A DNA stretch of 64,000 nucleotides from Corylus avellana (Eukaryota; Streptophyta; Magnoliopsida; Fagales; Betulaceae): positions 21,176,941 through 21,240,940 of the forward strand of contig NC_081541.1 of assembly GCF_901000735.1 (NCBI RefSeq), given 5' to 3'. Positions 1 through 11,751 of the stretch are shown one piece after another; positions within the stretch are counted from its first letter, which is position 1; every line of letters starts with the position of its first letter. Below the pieces are notes generated by a model, which worked only from the letters and a program-made list of their open reading frames with translations, did no database searches and was not told the origin of the DNA. Made by a program: the position numbers and the translations under genes.

Positions 1-1083
1 ATGGAGCATTGGCAGCAAATTGGGATCGAGAGATATTTTCACCCGACAAGTCCCACTAAAAAGGCCATAGCTTGAGTTTTATAGCTCCGATTGAAGCGAT
101 CTTGGTGTCATTGGAAAGCTAACTCAAAGATCTTCAAATTCATATTTCACAAGGATAGGCTAATTCTGACTGGAAGTGCGCTCGAGCGCACGTTTAATGC
201 AATCAAGCGCACTCGCACCCAGCCCATAGGAGACATGTTGCACGAGTGCGATCGAGCGAACTCGGCCGACCTGGCAGCACTGAAACCCTAAAATTAGCTT
301 ATAAATAGCATTCTTTTCCATTGTAAATGTACGGAGACGCGCCGGAGGCGCCGTTCTTGGTCGTTTTTTCGTGTTTTCTGGGTTTTTGAAGCTTGGAGCT
401 CGAATTCTTTTGTAAGTTTTTAATTTTAATGAAGTAATTTAGTTTCTTTATGATTTCTTTTGTCATGAGAGGCTAATTCTTCAACTAAGGTTGAAGATGA
501 AGCCTTACCATTGATAAGTTTTATGTTTTTATGTTTTGTTCGTACAATCCGACCTTAATGTAACGTATGTTCGTTTCAAATTCAATTATGTGACAAAATT
601 GTGTTTGATTGTGCCGAAGTTGGATATTCATTGTGTTTCATCCGACGGATACATTGTAACTTTTGATTTACTTTGGATATCCATTGTCTTTTGCGCAAAG
701 CATGGATACATTGGATCTTTTGAACTAAATTAGATAGGCATTGTCATTTGTCAAATGGATGGATTCATTGAATTTTTTAATAGGAACAATAGAACATGCA
801 TAGGGTTTAATTGTTTGCCGGATTTATGAACTAAAACATGAGAATATATGCTTTAATTTGGTGAGGTGGATTCTCAAAACCTTAGTGCCCTTTTTATCTT
901 TTAATTATCTCATGTTGTTTTAGTTTTAGTTTTCAATTTCAAATGCACGACAAACTTCGGAACTAGGTTAAAATAGAATTAGTTTAGATAAGAATTAGTT
1001 TTCACGACACGACTCCCTGTGGATTCGACCTCGCACTTGCACACACACTTTACTACACACGACTAGTGCGCTTGCGAGTACAA
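1..1083 (+). mobile_element. Family A LTR, 5'-truncated by window edge, 3' end lost in gap
   Basis: The sequence aligns by eye to the complete LTR at 29773-31122, starting about 177 bases into it. Shared landmarks are the palindrome at 177-190, a TATA box at about 300, the GGTTGAAGATGAAGCC block near 490, and a terminal stretch with CTGTGGATTCGACCTCGC and GCGCTTGCGAGTACAA just before the N run. It stops about 20 bases short of the expected LTR end. I see no coding capacity; the short open frames are not conserved between LTR copies. Its internal region is not visible, so solo or element-associated status is unknown. Confidence 0.85.
177..308 (+). promoter_or_regulatory. LTR promoter: self-complementary CpG motifs plus TATA box
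   Basis: The perfect palindrome TGCGCTCGAGCGCA lies at 177-190. Relatives follow (AAGCGCACTCGC near 206, GTGCGATCGAGCGAAC near 246), and then TATAAATAG at about 300-308. The same order, palindromes followed 50-150 bases later by TATA, recurs in the LTRs at 30127-30258 and 36110-36392. That a TATA box marks the U3/R start is established for plant LTRs. A role for the palindromes is inference. Confidence 0.6.
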
Positions 1084-1183
1084 NNNNNNNNNNNNNNNNN
1101 NNNNNNNNNNNNNNNNNNNNNNNNNNNNNNNNNNNNNNNNNNNNNNNNNNNNNNNNNNNNNNNNNNNNNNNNNNNNNNNNNNN
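1084..1183. other. Assembly gap of 100 N
   Basis: Exactly 100 N, the customary placeholder for a gap of unknown size. Sequence resumes with the same bases that follow a poly-C run and hairpin at 24281-24423, so the missing DNA probably includes a copy of that hard-to-sequence module. Confidence 0.97.
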
Positions 1184-3124
1184 TTTCATGTCATTATGTC
1201 AAATTAAAAGGTGACATGAGAAAGGTCATGAACATGGTGGTTGACAAGTCAAAAGCAATAAAAATATATTTATTTGAAATATTGATTTCTTCCAGGTACG
1301 GAAAATAAAGGCCCAAGTTGAAATTTGTTGTGTTAACATAGAGACATATCCCATATAGTATTTTCAATAATACGTATGGTGTAGATTTTTCATCTACAAG
1401 ACATAGTACAAGTATGAACAACAATTATACTTGCATATTAAATTGAAAGCATAAAAGAAATCAACTAGGGTGAATAAAAGAAATCAAGTGGGAGAAGAAA
1501 ATTGGAGAGGATGACAAAATGTTTTGAGAACCTTGTGTAGTATGTGGCGTTGGAGAGAGAGGTAGAGAAAGATATGTAAATTTCCTTGAGGATTAATGGT
1601 TATTTATAGGTTTTGGCATTTCTTAAATAATGAAAGAATGAGAAAGAGAGAGACAGTCGTAGATTTTCTTTGAAGAAGAATGGGTAGTGCTAAGTTCTGG
1701 TGCTCTTGAAAAGATAAAATGATAGAATAAGAGGGAGATAGAGAGACGGCTGCGTGCAGTGTTTAGAATGCTAGGGTTCTTGAGAGAAAAATGAGGGAAG
1801 GTAAAAGTTTTGAGAAAATAAGAGAATAAAGAGATGGGTGGCAATTTGGAACTCTTTGTTTAGGGTTTCTTGTCTTTGGTTTTATAAAATCTTCTTTAGA
1901 ATAGATATATATATATCCATTCATCCGTTCACAAACTCAAGTTAGTTTTAAAGGAAAGTTTTTGAAAATAAATGCCTAGTTGACATGGGGTACATAGCTA
2001 GGTTTTGGGAAAATCTTTGTCTAATAAAAAATCTATCTTAACCGTATAGGCATATGGCCACTTGGTTCAATTGTTTTAGAATCCCATGAAACAATGAATA
2101 TGGACATGAAAGGAGTCTTATGAGAGGAGTCCTATATATTGATCAAAACATTCAAGGATTCGTCACTTGGGAATCCGGTAAAGTATTCATTTAATACATT
2201 ACTATACGACTATTGTATGGTAATTGACGTCGTAGAACATTCACTTCTAATTTCAATTAAATATTCTACGTAAGTTAAAATACAACTTTTTTGGATATTG
2301 TTTTTCTAATATATGCATATCTCTCCTTGATCCTACACAGCTCTCTTTCGATGTGGGAATTCTTTCTATCTTTGGTCAATTGGAAGGAAAATATAGAGAA
2401 AAGTTGAAGGAGAATTACTGCATGGTAGATAAGGGTTACAATTATTTTCCAACCAACCTACCTGGCACTGCATATTCTAAGGCACTCTTGGTAATAATAA
2501 GCAGCATATATTCTTATTTCTTAATATAATCTGACTTCTCTTCCCCCCTACTGATCAATCATGAATTCTTGATTGAAGGCAAGGAAAAGGCTAAGTGAGA
2601 TTGTGAGTGAGATAATTTGTAGAAGGGAGCAGCAAATAGAACAAGCAGGTAATTAAACACAATTACACAATCCAGAAAACCAGTAATCCAACAAAACAAC
2701 CCAACACTTTTAGAATCGTCTAATCCAACTCTTTTCAATACAATAACGAGAACATAGAACAAGCAGGTAATTAAACACAATAACACAGCCCAGAAGTCAA
2801 AAAAACAGAGAAAACTTTAGAATCGTCTAATACTTATTAAAATCCTAATTTAGGAGTATACTCCTAAAAGCAGAGAAAACTTTGCTGAATTTAAAATCCC
2901 TAATTCTCCTAAAAATCATAATACATCAAAAATCTGACTATTACAATCCCAAATCGACAACTTAAAGGGACAGCAGAGACAAAGAGAAACAGAGACAGAG
3001 AGAGACTCACCAGTACAGGAACAGTAACGGCGGAATAATCGCCAGCCGGAGAGAGAGCACTATCTGGGCACCGTAGAGAGAGGATACGTACGCGTCGATC
3101 GATCGAGGAGATGGAGAGGGGGAT

Positions 3125-3350
3125 GGCCGGCCGGTTTCGACTGGAGAAGATGGCCAGTGGGTTGGCCAACCGCGCGGGTCACTTGGCGCCGGAGAGAGAG
3201 AGATAGGGATATGGAGATGGAGAGAAGGGGGGACTGGCGCCGTAGAGAGAGGCCGGCCGGTTTCGACTGGAGAAGATGGCCGGTGGGTTCGCCAACTGCG
3301 CGGGTCACTGGGCGCCGGAGAGAGAGATAGGGATATGGAGATGAAGAGAG
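3125..3350. repeat. Two tandem units of about 126 bp, GC- and GA-rich
   Basis: GGCCGGCCGG begins at 3125 and again at 3251. Each unit continues through TTTCGACTGGAGAAGATGGCC, a GGGTTGGCCAAC-like stretch, GCGCGGGTCACT, GGCGCCGGAGAGAGAG and GGGATATGGAGATG. The same pair occurs in the partner repeat near 26275-26500. The strong local GC shift against AT-rich surroundings might mark a promoter or 5' exon, but no convincing reading frame is present. Confidence 0.7.
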
Positions 3351-3956
3351 GGGCTACTGGCGGGCCGCGCGGGTAGAGGCTAGGGAAAATATATAGTGAG
3401 GGAGAAATTCATGTGAAAGTGCTTAGGTTTTCAATGCCTAGCAGTACATCATACGTATATTATTTATAGAGTATAGAGTTTGTAATTATCTTGGTATCTA
3501 TATAATGACTACGTCTCTAACTCTAGGAGTAGATAATATAATATTTAAACTATATCTAATCTAGTCTATGAATTATAATACAATGTAAACTCTTATGAGA
3601 TAAATATTATCTCCTTCTATATCTAGATTCCTCTTGTGGTTTATTTATTTATTTTTGGGTATTTTTGGGTATATTTTTCTCTTTATCTTTTGGGTTGAGC
3701 TTTTGGGTATTGATTTTTGGGGTTTTTTTTTGGTTTTTTTTTTTCTCTTAATCTTCTGTGATAATCTTGAGTTTTGGGTATAGATTTTTGGGTTTTTTTT
3801 TTTGGATTTTTTGTCTTAATCTTCTGGGCTAATCTTGAGCTTTGAGTATTGAATTGATGTTGTGTTCTCTGGGTTTTGGGTTTTGTTTTAGGTTAATCTT
3901 AAGCTTTTGGGTTTAGGCTTTAGGGTTTTAATTTAACTATAAATTACCGTATAAGA

Positions 3957-5103
3957 AATATTCTAAGACGTGTATGGCCATAATCATGATGAGGAATACT
4001 TAATTTCTCACTTCCTTATTCTTTCTATCATCAGAGAGATAGATGCAAGAAAGAAAACAAAAGAAAAATAATAAGAGCTTAGACAAGTAATAATTAGGTA
4101 TGGAAGAATGCTACATCGATCAATATTCTTAAGTTCTCCAAAATAACTTTTAGAAATGGAATATGTTTGATGATGTCTTTGTTTCAGTTTGGAAATCAAT
4201 TCGATCAGTTCCTTGTTTATCCTGAATGTTGAAGCAAAACCCTAGAGAAAAAAAAAAACAAAGACAAGGCAAGATCCCCATATATAGGGGTTTTAATTAG
4301 TGTTCGTGCATTGAGTTTAAGTTGAGACTGTATATATGAGTTAACCCTAATTCAACCTATTTAAATCCCTAACCCACCTTCTAATTTTATATTAGGTTCA
4401 TGTCAGATTTATAGGTTGTATCAAGGCACATGTATAAGATTATATAACTCAACTCTAACCTAATCCATATTATTAAACGGGTCAAATCTCTCAACTATAA
4501 TCCATTAATTTCGTGTTGAGTTTGTATTGGATTCCTTGAAAAATTGCGAGAGCTAATCCACCTAGCTACGGCATTGTGTGATGTGTTTCCCTAACTACCA
4601 TGAACTATTAGCACTCGATTATCCAGCAGGGCAGTCACATCTCTGATCATGCATCCTAATTAAATCAAAATGTAGGAGCCCCATGTATCATGACAAGACT
4701 TATTTTGAATAGATGCATAAAATTGGTGCGTGCCAATCGTATCAAGGGTCCAATAGTAATATTGGATGATGACACCTTTATTATTGTTCAAATGGATGGG
4801 AAATTGGGATGAAACTACGTACCCTATAAGCCCCATTCATTCAGGTTGCACTAGCCTAGCTAGTAAGTAGTAATTAAGCTTTGATTGAATCGTGGGCAAG
4901 TTTTGGCATTTAATCGATTTTGCAGTTGAAATCTTATAAAGTAATGCATATCATGATAATTATGGATAACGTAGGGCGGTGACCACGCTATCATGCCATT
5001 AGTTTTTTTTTTCTCCAATGATTTTCACTATAACCTCCATGAAAAAGGAGGCTTGGCTGGATTCTACTTTTTCTTTTCTTTTTTATACTTTTTCTCTAGT
5101 ATA
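3957..5103. other. Sequence unique to direct-repeat copy 1, no gene seen
   Basis: Absent from the partner repeat, which carries other DNA at the same place. It is AT-rich and without a convincing open frame. 4310-4560 contains GGGTCAA/TTGAGTT-type short motifs common in plant non-autonomous repeats, but I cannot assign a family or termini. Confidence 0.4.
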
Positions 5104-6559
5104 AGAAATGTTTGTGTTTAGCTAATTGATGGCCATCTGCTATCTTTATTCTTGCAGCTACTCCATAAAGGAAGTATATGTTTTAACACATCCAATAGCA
5201 TATAACTGCTGGTCTGCCAGTTGCTCGTCCTAATTAGGTCAAGGATGTGGAAGTAAATATGGTAAAAGAGAAGATACTAGAATTAGTGTCATCAGCAATG
5301 GGGTCTAAGTCCATTCCGTGTACTCTTCCTTCTTGGAACTCATTGAGGAGTTGTTTTTCTTTGCATCAACTCTCAGGCTCTTCATGTAGAGGAGAATAAT
5401 GCAGGGCTAGTTGATGTTTTGACAGTTTGAAGGAATCTTGAACATGAAAAATTTCTTGGCAGGAGTTCCTTCTTGGAATTAATTAACATTTGGATTTGCA
5501 GGAATTAGTGTTCAATATAGGCTGCAGATCTGTATTTTTCAAGGAGCCTTTTGGGACTATCTTCTAGAAGCTGTTTTTAAATTTCATGCAAGGTGTCAAA
5601 AGTTCTAATTCAGGAAGAAAAATTATTTAGTATAAATTTCCATTGTGAAGTGCATGAAAGTGTGCTAGAGAATTAGTTGTGTACCCTCTTTGTATCCACT
5701 CTTATTTACATTTTCTGTTTCTTTTTTGGGTTTTTAGCAAAAGTTTGCGGCATATTAATATCTGTTTGTTTGTTTGTTTTTAGGGCTTTCAAGCAAATTT
5801 TGTTAGTGTTCCTTTTGTTCTTATTTTTCTTTTACATTTTGTAAGTCTATCACTGTACAGTACTTCTCTTTACATTCCTGTTAGCTTCCTGCTTTTCACC
5901 TTATATATCCCATACTTCTGTTTTAAGCTTCTTGCAAGCCCTCCTTTTTTTTCCCCACTGTTTTTTCTTTTCTTCCGTAACAGCTATGGGATAGTTAGCA
6001 GAGAACTCTTTAGCTAAGAATCTGTCTCTAGCTTGTCTTTTTTTTCAACTTTGTCTGGCATTATTTTGGCAATGTTATTAAAGTTACAATCTCATATGAG
6101 AGTGTATCAGTTTAACATGGTGCATAAATCTCAAGGTTCATACTTTTCAAAAAAAAAAAAAAATGTCAAGGTTCATGAAGTTCTTGTGTCAATATGACAA
6201 GAGAAGGGTTTGGTTATTGGACAGGTTTCTGGCATACATACAGCTTGAGTTTGTATGCTGCAAATGCATCCAGCAATGAAATAGTGAAAGAAGTACCTAG
6301 CACGTTAAGTTGTCTAAGATAATCTCCTAATCTCTCTCTATTTTGCGTTTATATTAGAGTTAGTAAGAATTCTTGTTTGACATGCTACTGCCTTTTCCAT
6401 GTATGTTATGGGAGGGGGAAAAGACATTAATGGTAAATGTATCATTTACCCCTGGTTGGGGAATTATACAATTTAGACATTGTGTATGTCTGTAAATGGA
6501 ATGGATATAAACTCAATCGGGATATACTGGAACCTGGTCTAAACATGTTTACCAACAAG

Positions 6560-7010
6560 CAGTGTATCATTCTTTCAATTTCATTATGTTTCGTGATGAT
6601 ATTCAGTTAGAGGAGCGGGAGCCCTATACCCCAGAGGTAAAAGGAAAGAGGGAACTCAAGAATTTAGAATGCTCCATCAATTATGAGGCTAGAGGGAGAC
6701 TTTCTCCCGAGAGGTGCCAGCGCCGACGGGGTTGTGTTGGGACAAAAAATGCACTTACCTTTTCTCCAGAGGTGCATTAGGGGCTTTGATTGTTAGGGCT
6801 GGTGTTGGGCTAGTGTAGGCTTTAATCTTTGGGTCTTTTTCTTTGGTTTTACCGTGTGGCTGTGGCTACTTGTTGGGTTTTTGGGTTGGGTTTTCTTGGG
6901 TTTTGTCTTTGGGTTTTAAGTTGGGTTACCTATGTATACTTTTTGTGTACCTAGAGGCGCATTGTGCTTTTTTTTATATATACAATATTACTTATAAAAA
7001 ATAAAAAAAA
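6560..7010 (+). mobile_element. Probable LINE (L1-type) 3' end with A-rich tail
   Basis: A G/T-rich stretch (TTGGGTTTT repeats) leads to GTATACTTTTTGTGTACC, an A/T-rich TTATATATACAATATTACTTAT block and an A-rich tail at about 6990-7010. This arrangement is typical of 3' ends of plant L1-like elements. The second copy is at about 28985-29455, and a related minus-strand tail is at 21495-21995. The short open frame at 6562-6780 is broken in the partner copy by a stop and substitutions, so I do not call it a gene. There is no reverse transcriptase here, so this is a truncated insertion. Confidence 0.55.
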
Positions 7011-7318
7011 ATGTATCTCGCAGAAATTCAAAATTGAAATAAATTAAAACCTAGTCATGACACAAAACCTTTTTCTTTTATTTTTTATTTTTTATTTTTA
7101 TATTTAAAAAAATTGAATTGTTGAGCTAGGAAACATCTTGTTGCGGCAGTTTTTTGCATGGCCCAACTAGACAACGGTCTCCTGCAAAACAAGGAAAAAG
7201 TATACCAGAGTGATGCCAGCCTAAAGGGGTCTTCGATGCTTAAGTTAGTAAAGTATTTTGAGAGAAATATCTAATGGAAGTAGTTTTTAGGGTTGGATAG
7301 GAATACATGTTTTCTAGG

Positions 7319-9461
7319 GATGATGACACTTTAATGTGAGGCTCCGTGGAGGTGGTCCCCAGTGGAGTGCTTGATTGCTTGCCATGTGGTGGGCTTGCAG
7401 CTGTGCTATAGCTGTCTTAGGACAAGCGACTCTTAAAGCTTTATACCTATCTAGTGAGTGTGCCTTTTTGTTAATTGGGCCCCATGTTATTTATTCCCTC
7501 ATCACATCTCATTAAGAATTATTAACAAATCACACATGAAATAATAATCTGAAACCAGAAATACTCCAGCGTCCCAAAAGCCTTGATATTTAGTATACCT
7601 ATTTTAAAATCATTCTCAAACCAGAAATGGTGTTCGCCAGGTTTTTGCTTTTAGGTTCGATGTTGCAGTTGGAAATTGTTGCTGAAACTTCACAAAAGAA
7701 CATACTGGTTCAGGTGGCAACTTTGAGGTACACAAATTTCTAGCCTCCCTTTGTTTGTTTCTTATTTTGATTTCTTTTACAGCATAACTTACACTCTGTT
7801 TTGCCATTCTTAATTAAGTATTTTATTTTATTTTTAGTAGGTTCATACTTGATGGCTGGATCTGCGGAATGGCTGCATAGAATTCTTTTGTATCTAGTCT
7901 AGAATATTTTTCGAGTTTGGTTATTGTATCCATTGTTTCACCTACTTGTCATCCTTCCATTTGTGGTCATACTGTTCCCTACTTTTTGTGTAAAATATAA
8001 AAGTGTTCTTTATTTTTTTTTTCCTGTTTCTATTTCACCAGTTTCTTTTAGCATCATACTATTACATAAACTTTGTGACAGATCTCATGTAATAGTTACA
8101 CTAAGGACATTCTTTTTTAAATAAAAAAGAACATCTTCAACATTCTGATCGTGGGATGATGCTGCATCAGTTCTCTTTGTATTTTCCGATGCAAATCATT
8201 TTTTCACAGCTCCTCATGAATAGGATAATTGAAAGGAGTAATGTTACATACTTCTGACATGGCAGTGAAAATCACTATTAGATTTTGGATGGATCACTAT
8301 TGAATTTTTGATCCAATGGTGATTTTTACTTACAAAAAAAAAAACATTTACAAAGTGATGTGGCACAATATCATTGGGAATGAGATAAATTCAAAATTTG
8401 AGAAACTCAATTATGTTGTGCCACATTACTTTGTAAAAGCTTTTTTTATAAGCCCAGCATTTCTCTCGAAGAAATGGTGATTTAGCAACGGACTTGTACC
8501 GTTTCTTTTCGAATCAGCTATTGAGGTTTCGTTGGTTGGCTGTGATTTAGAGCCATTAACACATAGTAAAAGTCAAGTAACTTATACGCATAGTTTTCAG
8601 TGTGGTGAACTTGAATTTGAATAAGAAATGTTGTAGGGAGTGAGGAGCAGATGTATTCAAGGACATCTGGGTGTATCTATATCCATTATAGTAGCGATGC
8701 CAGAGGTTTTAATTGATCATTGGAGGGATTCATTTTGGTATTAGCAATCTACACCCAACATAAGGCTTGTAAACTAAGCTCAGATAGATTCTTAGTTTAT
8801 TTAATAAATGAGTTGATCGCAAACACAAATTTTGAGCTTGATTAATAAATGAGCCAAATTCATGTAAACTAGGCTTGGCTTATACTCGTGAACATTGCTT
8901 GTATAAGAGCACTAGCAACAGATACCTAACAATCTTTAGAGAATCAAACTATTTTTTGTTTTCTTATTCAAATACATTCTACACTTATTTCATTATGTGA
9001 GAGGAGAGGGGAGAGAATATACAGTTTTCTTAGGATTATAATAAGCCACTGTAGCTACCCAATAGTTTAGGGAAGTTCTAGGGGGTTTGTAGCAGGTGCA
9101 TTTTTATAGCTTTTTTATTTGAAAATTTTCCTATATGTAGGGAAGGGAACAAGCTATAGGGTATTTATTGCTAGTGCTCTATACTTGATTTAACTCGTTA
9201 AGTTGGTTTATATATATATTAACAAAAATAGGTTACATATATGTGTATTTTTCAAGTGGGAGTTGGCACCATTTTCAGTTGAAAGAGCTGATTGCCTTCC
9301 CTTCCCTTGACAGACCTTTTTACATGTACCTGTAGGATTAAAGGTATTCATCAATGCTCTCCATTAAGATCAACAAGAAGAATTTTCATATAATTGCCTG
9401 TGTGGTCCAAGCAATTTGAAGTGCAGAAGCATCACACAAAAAAAAAAGTGCATTAATTCAC
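7319..9461. other. Non-coding stretch containing a foldback element
   Basis: No recognisable exon on either strand. It is AT-rich, with several homopolymer runs. It holds the foldback at 8347-8437 and little else I can name. It lies downstream of the kinesin fragment and contains none of the later motor-domain motifs that would be expected if that gene continued. Confidence 0.5.
8347..8437. repeat. MITE-like foldback with 22-bp inverted arms
   Basis: 8347-8368 reads TTTACAAAGTGATGTGGCAC then AA. 8416-8437 is its reverse complement with one mismatch, leaving a 47-base spacer. An outer weaker pair (AAAATCAC near 8266 against GGTGATTTT near 8319) suggests the element extends left to about 8235. 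No transposase is present. The structure fits a miniature inverted-repeat element, but target-site duplications were not identified. Confidence 0.55.
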
Positions 9462-9981
9462 CATCAGTATAGCATGACTACGAGAAGATTCTATATTCAA
9501 TTTAGTGTTTGCAGCAAAGCGGTGAGCTTCTCCTAATCGCAGTAGTTCAAGAAAACTCTGCTGGTTCCTGATTTCCACTAGGCTAGCCCCTGGGAGTGAA
9601 ACATCACCAGTATGTGGAAGGAACCAAAATATTAAACAGGAAGTCGTAACAGTGTTGACAGAATGTTTAACAAATACTTCAGAACACGAGATAAATTTAA
9701 AACTATTACAAATTCATATATGAATAAACTAGTCAATAAAGAATTAAAGGAATAAGAATGATGATATTAGAAACAACATATAAGGATATCTCCTTTAAAG
9801 GCCAACAACCTGCAGATATGCGACCAAGACAGAATCAGTCTCCAAAGAAATATCTGCTAGAATATCCTCCATTATTCCACGAGCAGCCGTGTCTTCCTCT
9901 CCAAGTCGTTCAAGCGTATATGTTTTACCAGTACCAGTCTGCCCATATGCCATGATGGTCCCATTGTAACCATCCAGAACA
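9462..9981 (-). pseudogene. Armadillo-repeat kinesin (ARK/KIN-UA-like) motor fragment
   Basis: Two kinesin exons are readable on the minus strand. The first (about 9981-9810) follows a CAG acceptor and encodes [20 protein letters not shown], i.e. the P-loop region, then [10 protein letters not shown] and [10 protein letters not shown]. The four residues usually found between ARGIM and EDI in the plant ARK subfamily are missing. The second (about 9610-9462) encodes GDVSLPGASLVEIRNQQ and the switch I stretch ANTKLNIESSRSHAIL, and ends at a GT donor. The coding segment normally between them is not found, the second exon lacks a clear AG acceptor, and no upstream or downstream exons of the motor, coiled coil or armadillo repeats are seen. 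I read it as a gene fragment or decayed copy; a functional gene with other exons outside detection is unlikely. Confidence 0.8.
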
Positions 9982-10309
9982 CTATGCAAAAGCAAATTAC
10001 AAAAGGCATGTCACTTGGAGGGAGCTCCACAAAAAAAAAAAAAACAAACAAACAAACTTGTCGAAATTAATGTAATATGAAGGATTAAAGGATATAAACA
10101 ATTATATATATGTTCCCCACTATGAGGCATATGAAAGGTGAAAAAACAAGTATAGTTGATGACTTTCTGCGCTCGTCCCATATGAATAATTCACATAAGT
10201 GAATGATAGTTTCAGATGTAAGGAACAATGAGCACAACATGTAGGTACAAACCAAAGGGGAAACTCAACAAGAGGAAAGTCAACTTGAACTAATACCTTC
10301 AGGAGCTTC

Positions 10310-11750
10310 TACTTAGTATGGCTCATAGCATACCCCTTGCGAGCACACTTGTTCCTGAAAAACAAAACACTAAAATAACAAGAGAAAACAAAAAGAAAAC
10401 TAAATATAAACAACAGAAAAATAAAATGAAAAACAAACAGAAAATAAAAAGCATATGCTATAGGGTGCCTCCCATGAGCGCTAAGTTTAACGTCGTCAAC
10501 CAGGCTGTTGTCCCCTTTTAAACTTAAAGTACCAGTCTTTTCTACTCTTGTACCAAAGAGAATGAATTCTTCCTATTGTAGGGTGATTCCAAATGTCTAT
10601 AGATCGGGGTAGACCATTCTGCGTCTTCTCAAACAGTTTCTCATCCGGAAGGGAATCATGAATCGGAATAAAATAAGAAGAATACTCAGGCAGCATTTCT
10701 ATCTTGATGTCCTCAATTTGCTCATCACATAACCCCAGCATACTTCTCTCTTGGACTCTTGGTAATTCGAGAATAGGAGTTCATGTTGAAGAAGTCTCAG
10801 TGCTTTCTTCTTTTTCCCGATGTGGTTCTTGTGGAACCTCAGTTTGCTCCTCCTTCCTTTCTTTCACTTGAATTTAAAATACTTCTTCATTCCTCAATGT
10901 GTTGATCTCTTGCTCTTGATAGTAAGTGCACTCATCCTCCATGTAGTGTCCATTAGGGTTGGCCAACAGCTAAATTTGACATTCTTCTTCTTGGTATTGT
11001 TGAGGCCAATAGATGGGAGGTGACTCTTCTTCTTGGTTGTGTTGAGACCAATTGATGGGAGATGACTCCTCTTCTTGGTATGCTTCTAACTTGGCAGTGT
11101 ATGCTTCTAAGAAAGGGGTATGATTGACCGTAGAACTACGGAGATGGCTCCTCTTGATATTGTTGAGGCCAATTGATGCGAGATGACTCCTGATCTGCAA
11201 TTGAAGACATGGGACAAGTCTCAGTGGTGTGGTCAATATGGGAACATATGGCACATACCTCGACTTGTGTAACTTGTTGAACAGGAGCAATGCTATGATT
11301 AGTCATGGCTTTCACGAGCATGCCCAGCTTTTTCTCCATCACAGCCATTCGAGCCTGAATTCCACCATTGGTGCTCTCTTCATGTATAACTTTTCCTTTG
11401 AGTCCTTGTCTCCCTTTATATTGGAATTGTTGGGAGTTCTCATTTAAGGTCTCAAAGAGTTATATGGCTTCCTCACTGCATTTCTCCATCAACATGCCAC
11501 CATAGCTAAATCTACAAGACTCTTGTTAAGATCATTTAAACCCTCATAGAATGCCAGCACCTAATCGTCTTGAGTTAAATTGTGATGAGGAAATCTGAGA
11601 AGTAGCTCATTAAAGTGCTCCCATGCCTTGAAGAAAAGTTCTCCGTCTTTTTGTTGGAAAGTTAGAATTTCCCTTCCCAATTGCCTTGTCTTTTGGGCTA
11701 GGAAAAACTTCGTTAAGCACTTTGTGGCCATCTCATCCCAGTTATGAATA
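10310..11750 (-). pseudogene. Ty3/gypsy retrotransposon gag remnant
   Basis: On the minus strand, from 11750 downward, the translation gives a retrotransposon gag-like region (NWDEMATKCLTKFFLAQKTR, then FQQKDGELFFKAWEHFNELL and FYEGLNDL), broken by stops. It is followed by MAVMEKKLGMLVKAM and a CCHC zinc knuckle, CAICSHIDHTTETC (spacing C-x2-C-x4-H-x4-C, around 11250). Imperfect repeats of a SSPINWSQHNQEEE-type motif follow (11160-10970). Near 10740-10500 comes DIWNHPTIGRIHSLWYKSRK and WYFKFKRGQQPG. Gag forms the particle and the knuckle binds genomic RNA. Multiple stops and frame changes mean it is not functional. The upstream end abuts LTR-like sequence at about 11752. Confidence 0.75.
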
Positions 11751-11751
11751 G

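Larger units (their letters stand above)
1184..7318. repeat. Direct repeat, copy 1 (partner 24424-29772)
   Basis: 1184 to about 3956 matches 24424-27113, and about 5104-7318 matches 27537-29772, both with only scattered differences. The middle differs: 3957-5103 here is unrelated to 27114-27536 in the partner. Copy 1 also has about 85 extra bases near 2550-2640. No conserved gene is recognised. Contents are an A/T-rich stretch, a GA- and CpG-rich patch (2990-3370), a T/G-rich low-complexity tract (3640-3930), a stretch of unknown intergenic DNA and a LINE-like 3' tail (6560-7010). It could be a segmental duplication, or two haplotypes placed in tandem by the assembler. Confidence 0.85.

Noticed and set aside
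3640..3930. TTTTGGGT and TTTAGGG-like tract resembling telomeric repeat
   Set aside because: The repeats are irregular, mostly TTTTGGGT with long T runs, and only one true TTTAGGG-like unit occurs. It is low complexity, not an interstitial telomere.
6562..6780. Open frame of 72 codons in direct-repeat copy 1
   Set aside because: The partner copy at about 29000-29210 has a stop and several changes. The sequence lies in a LINE-like 3' region.
10318..10521. Plus-strand Lys/Asn-rich open frame
   Set aside because: Low-complexity A-rich shadow opposite the minus-strand gag remnant.
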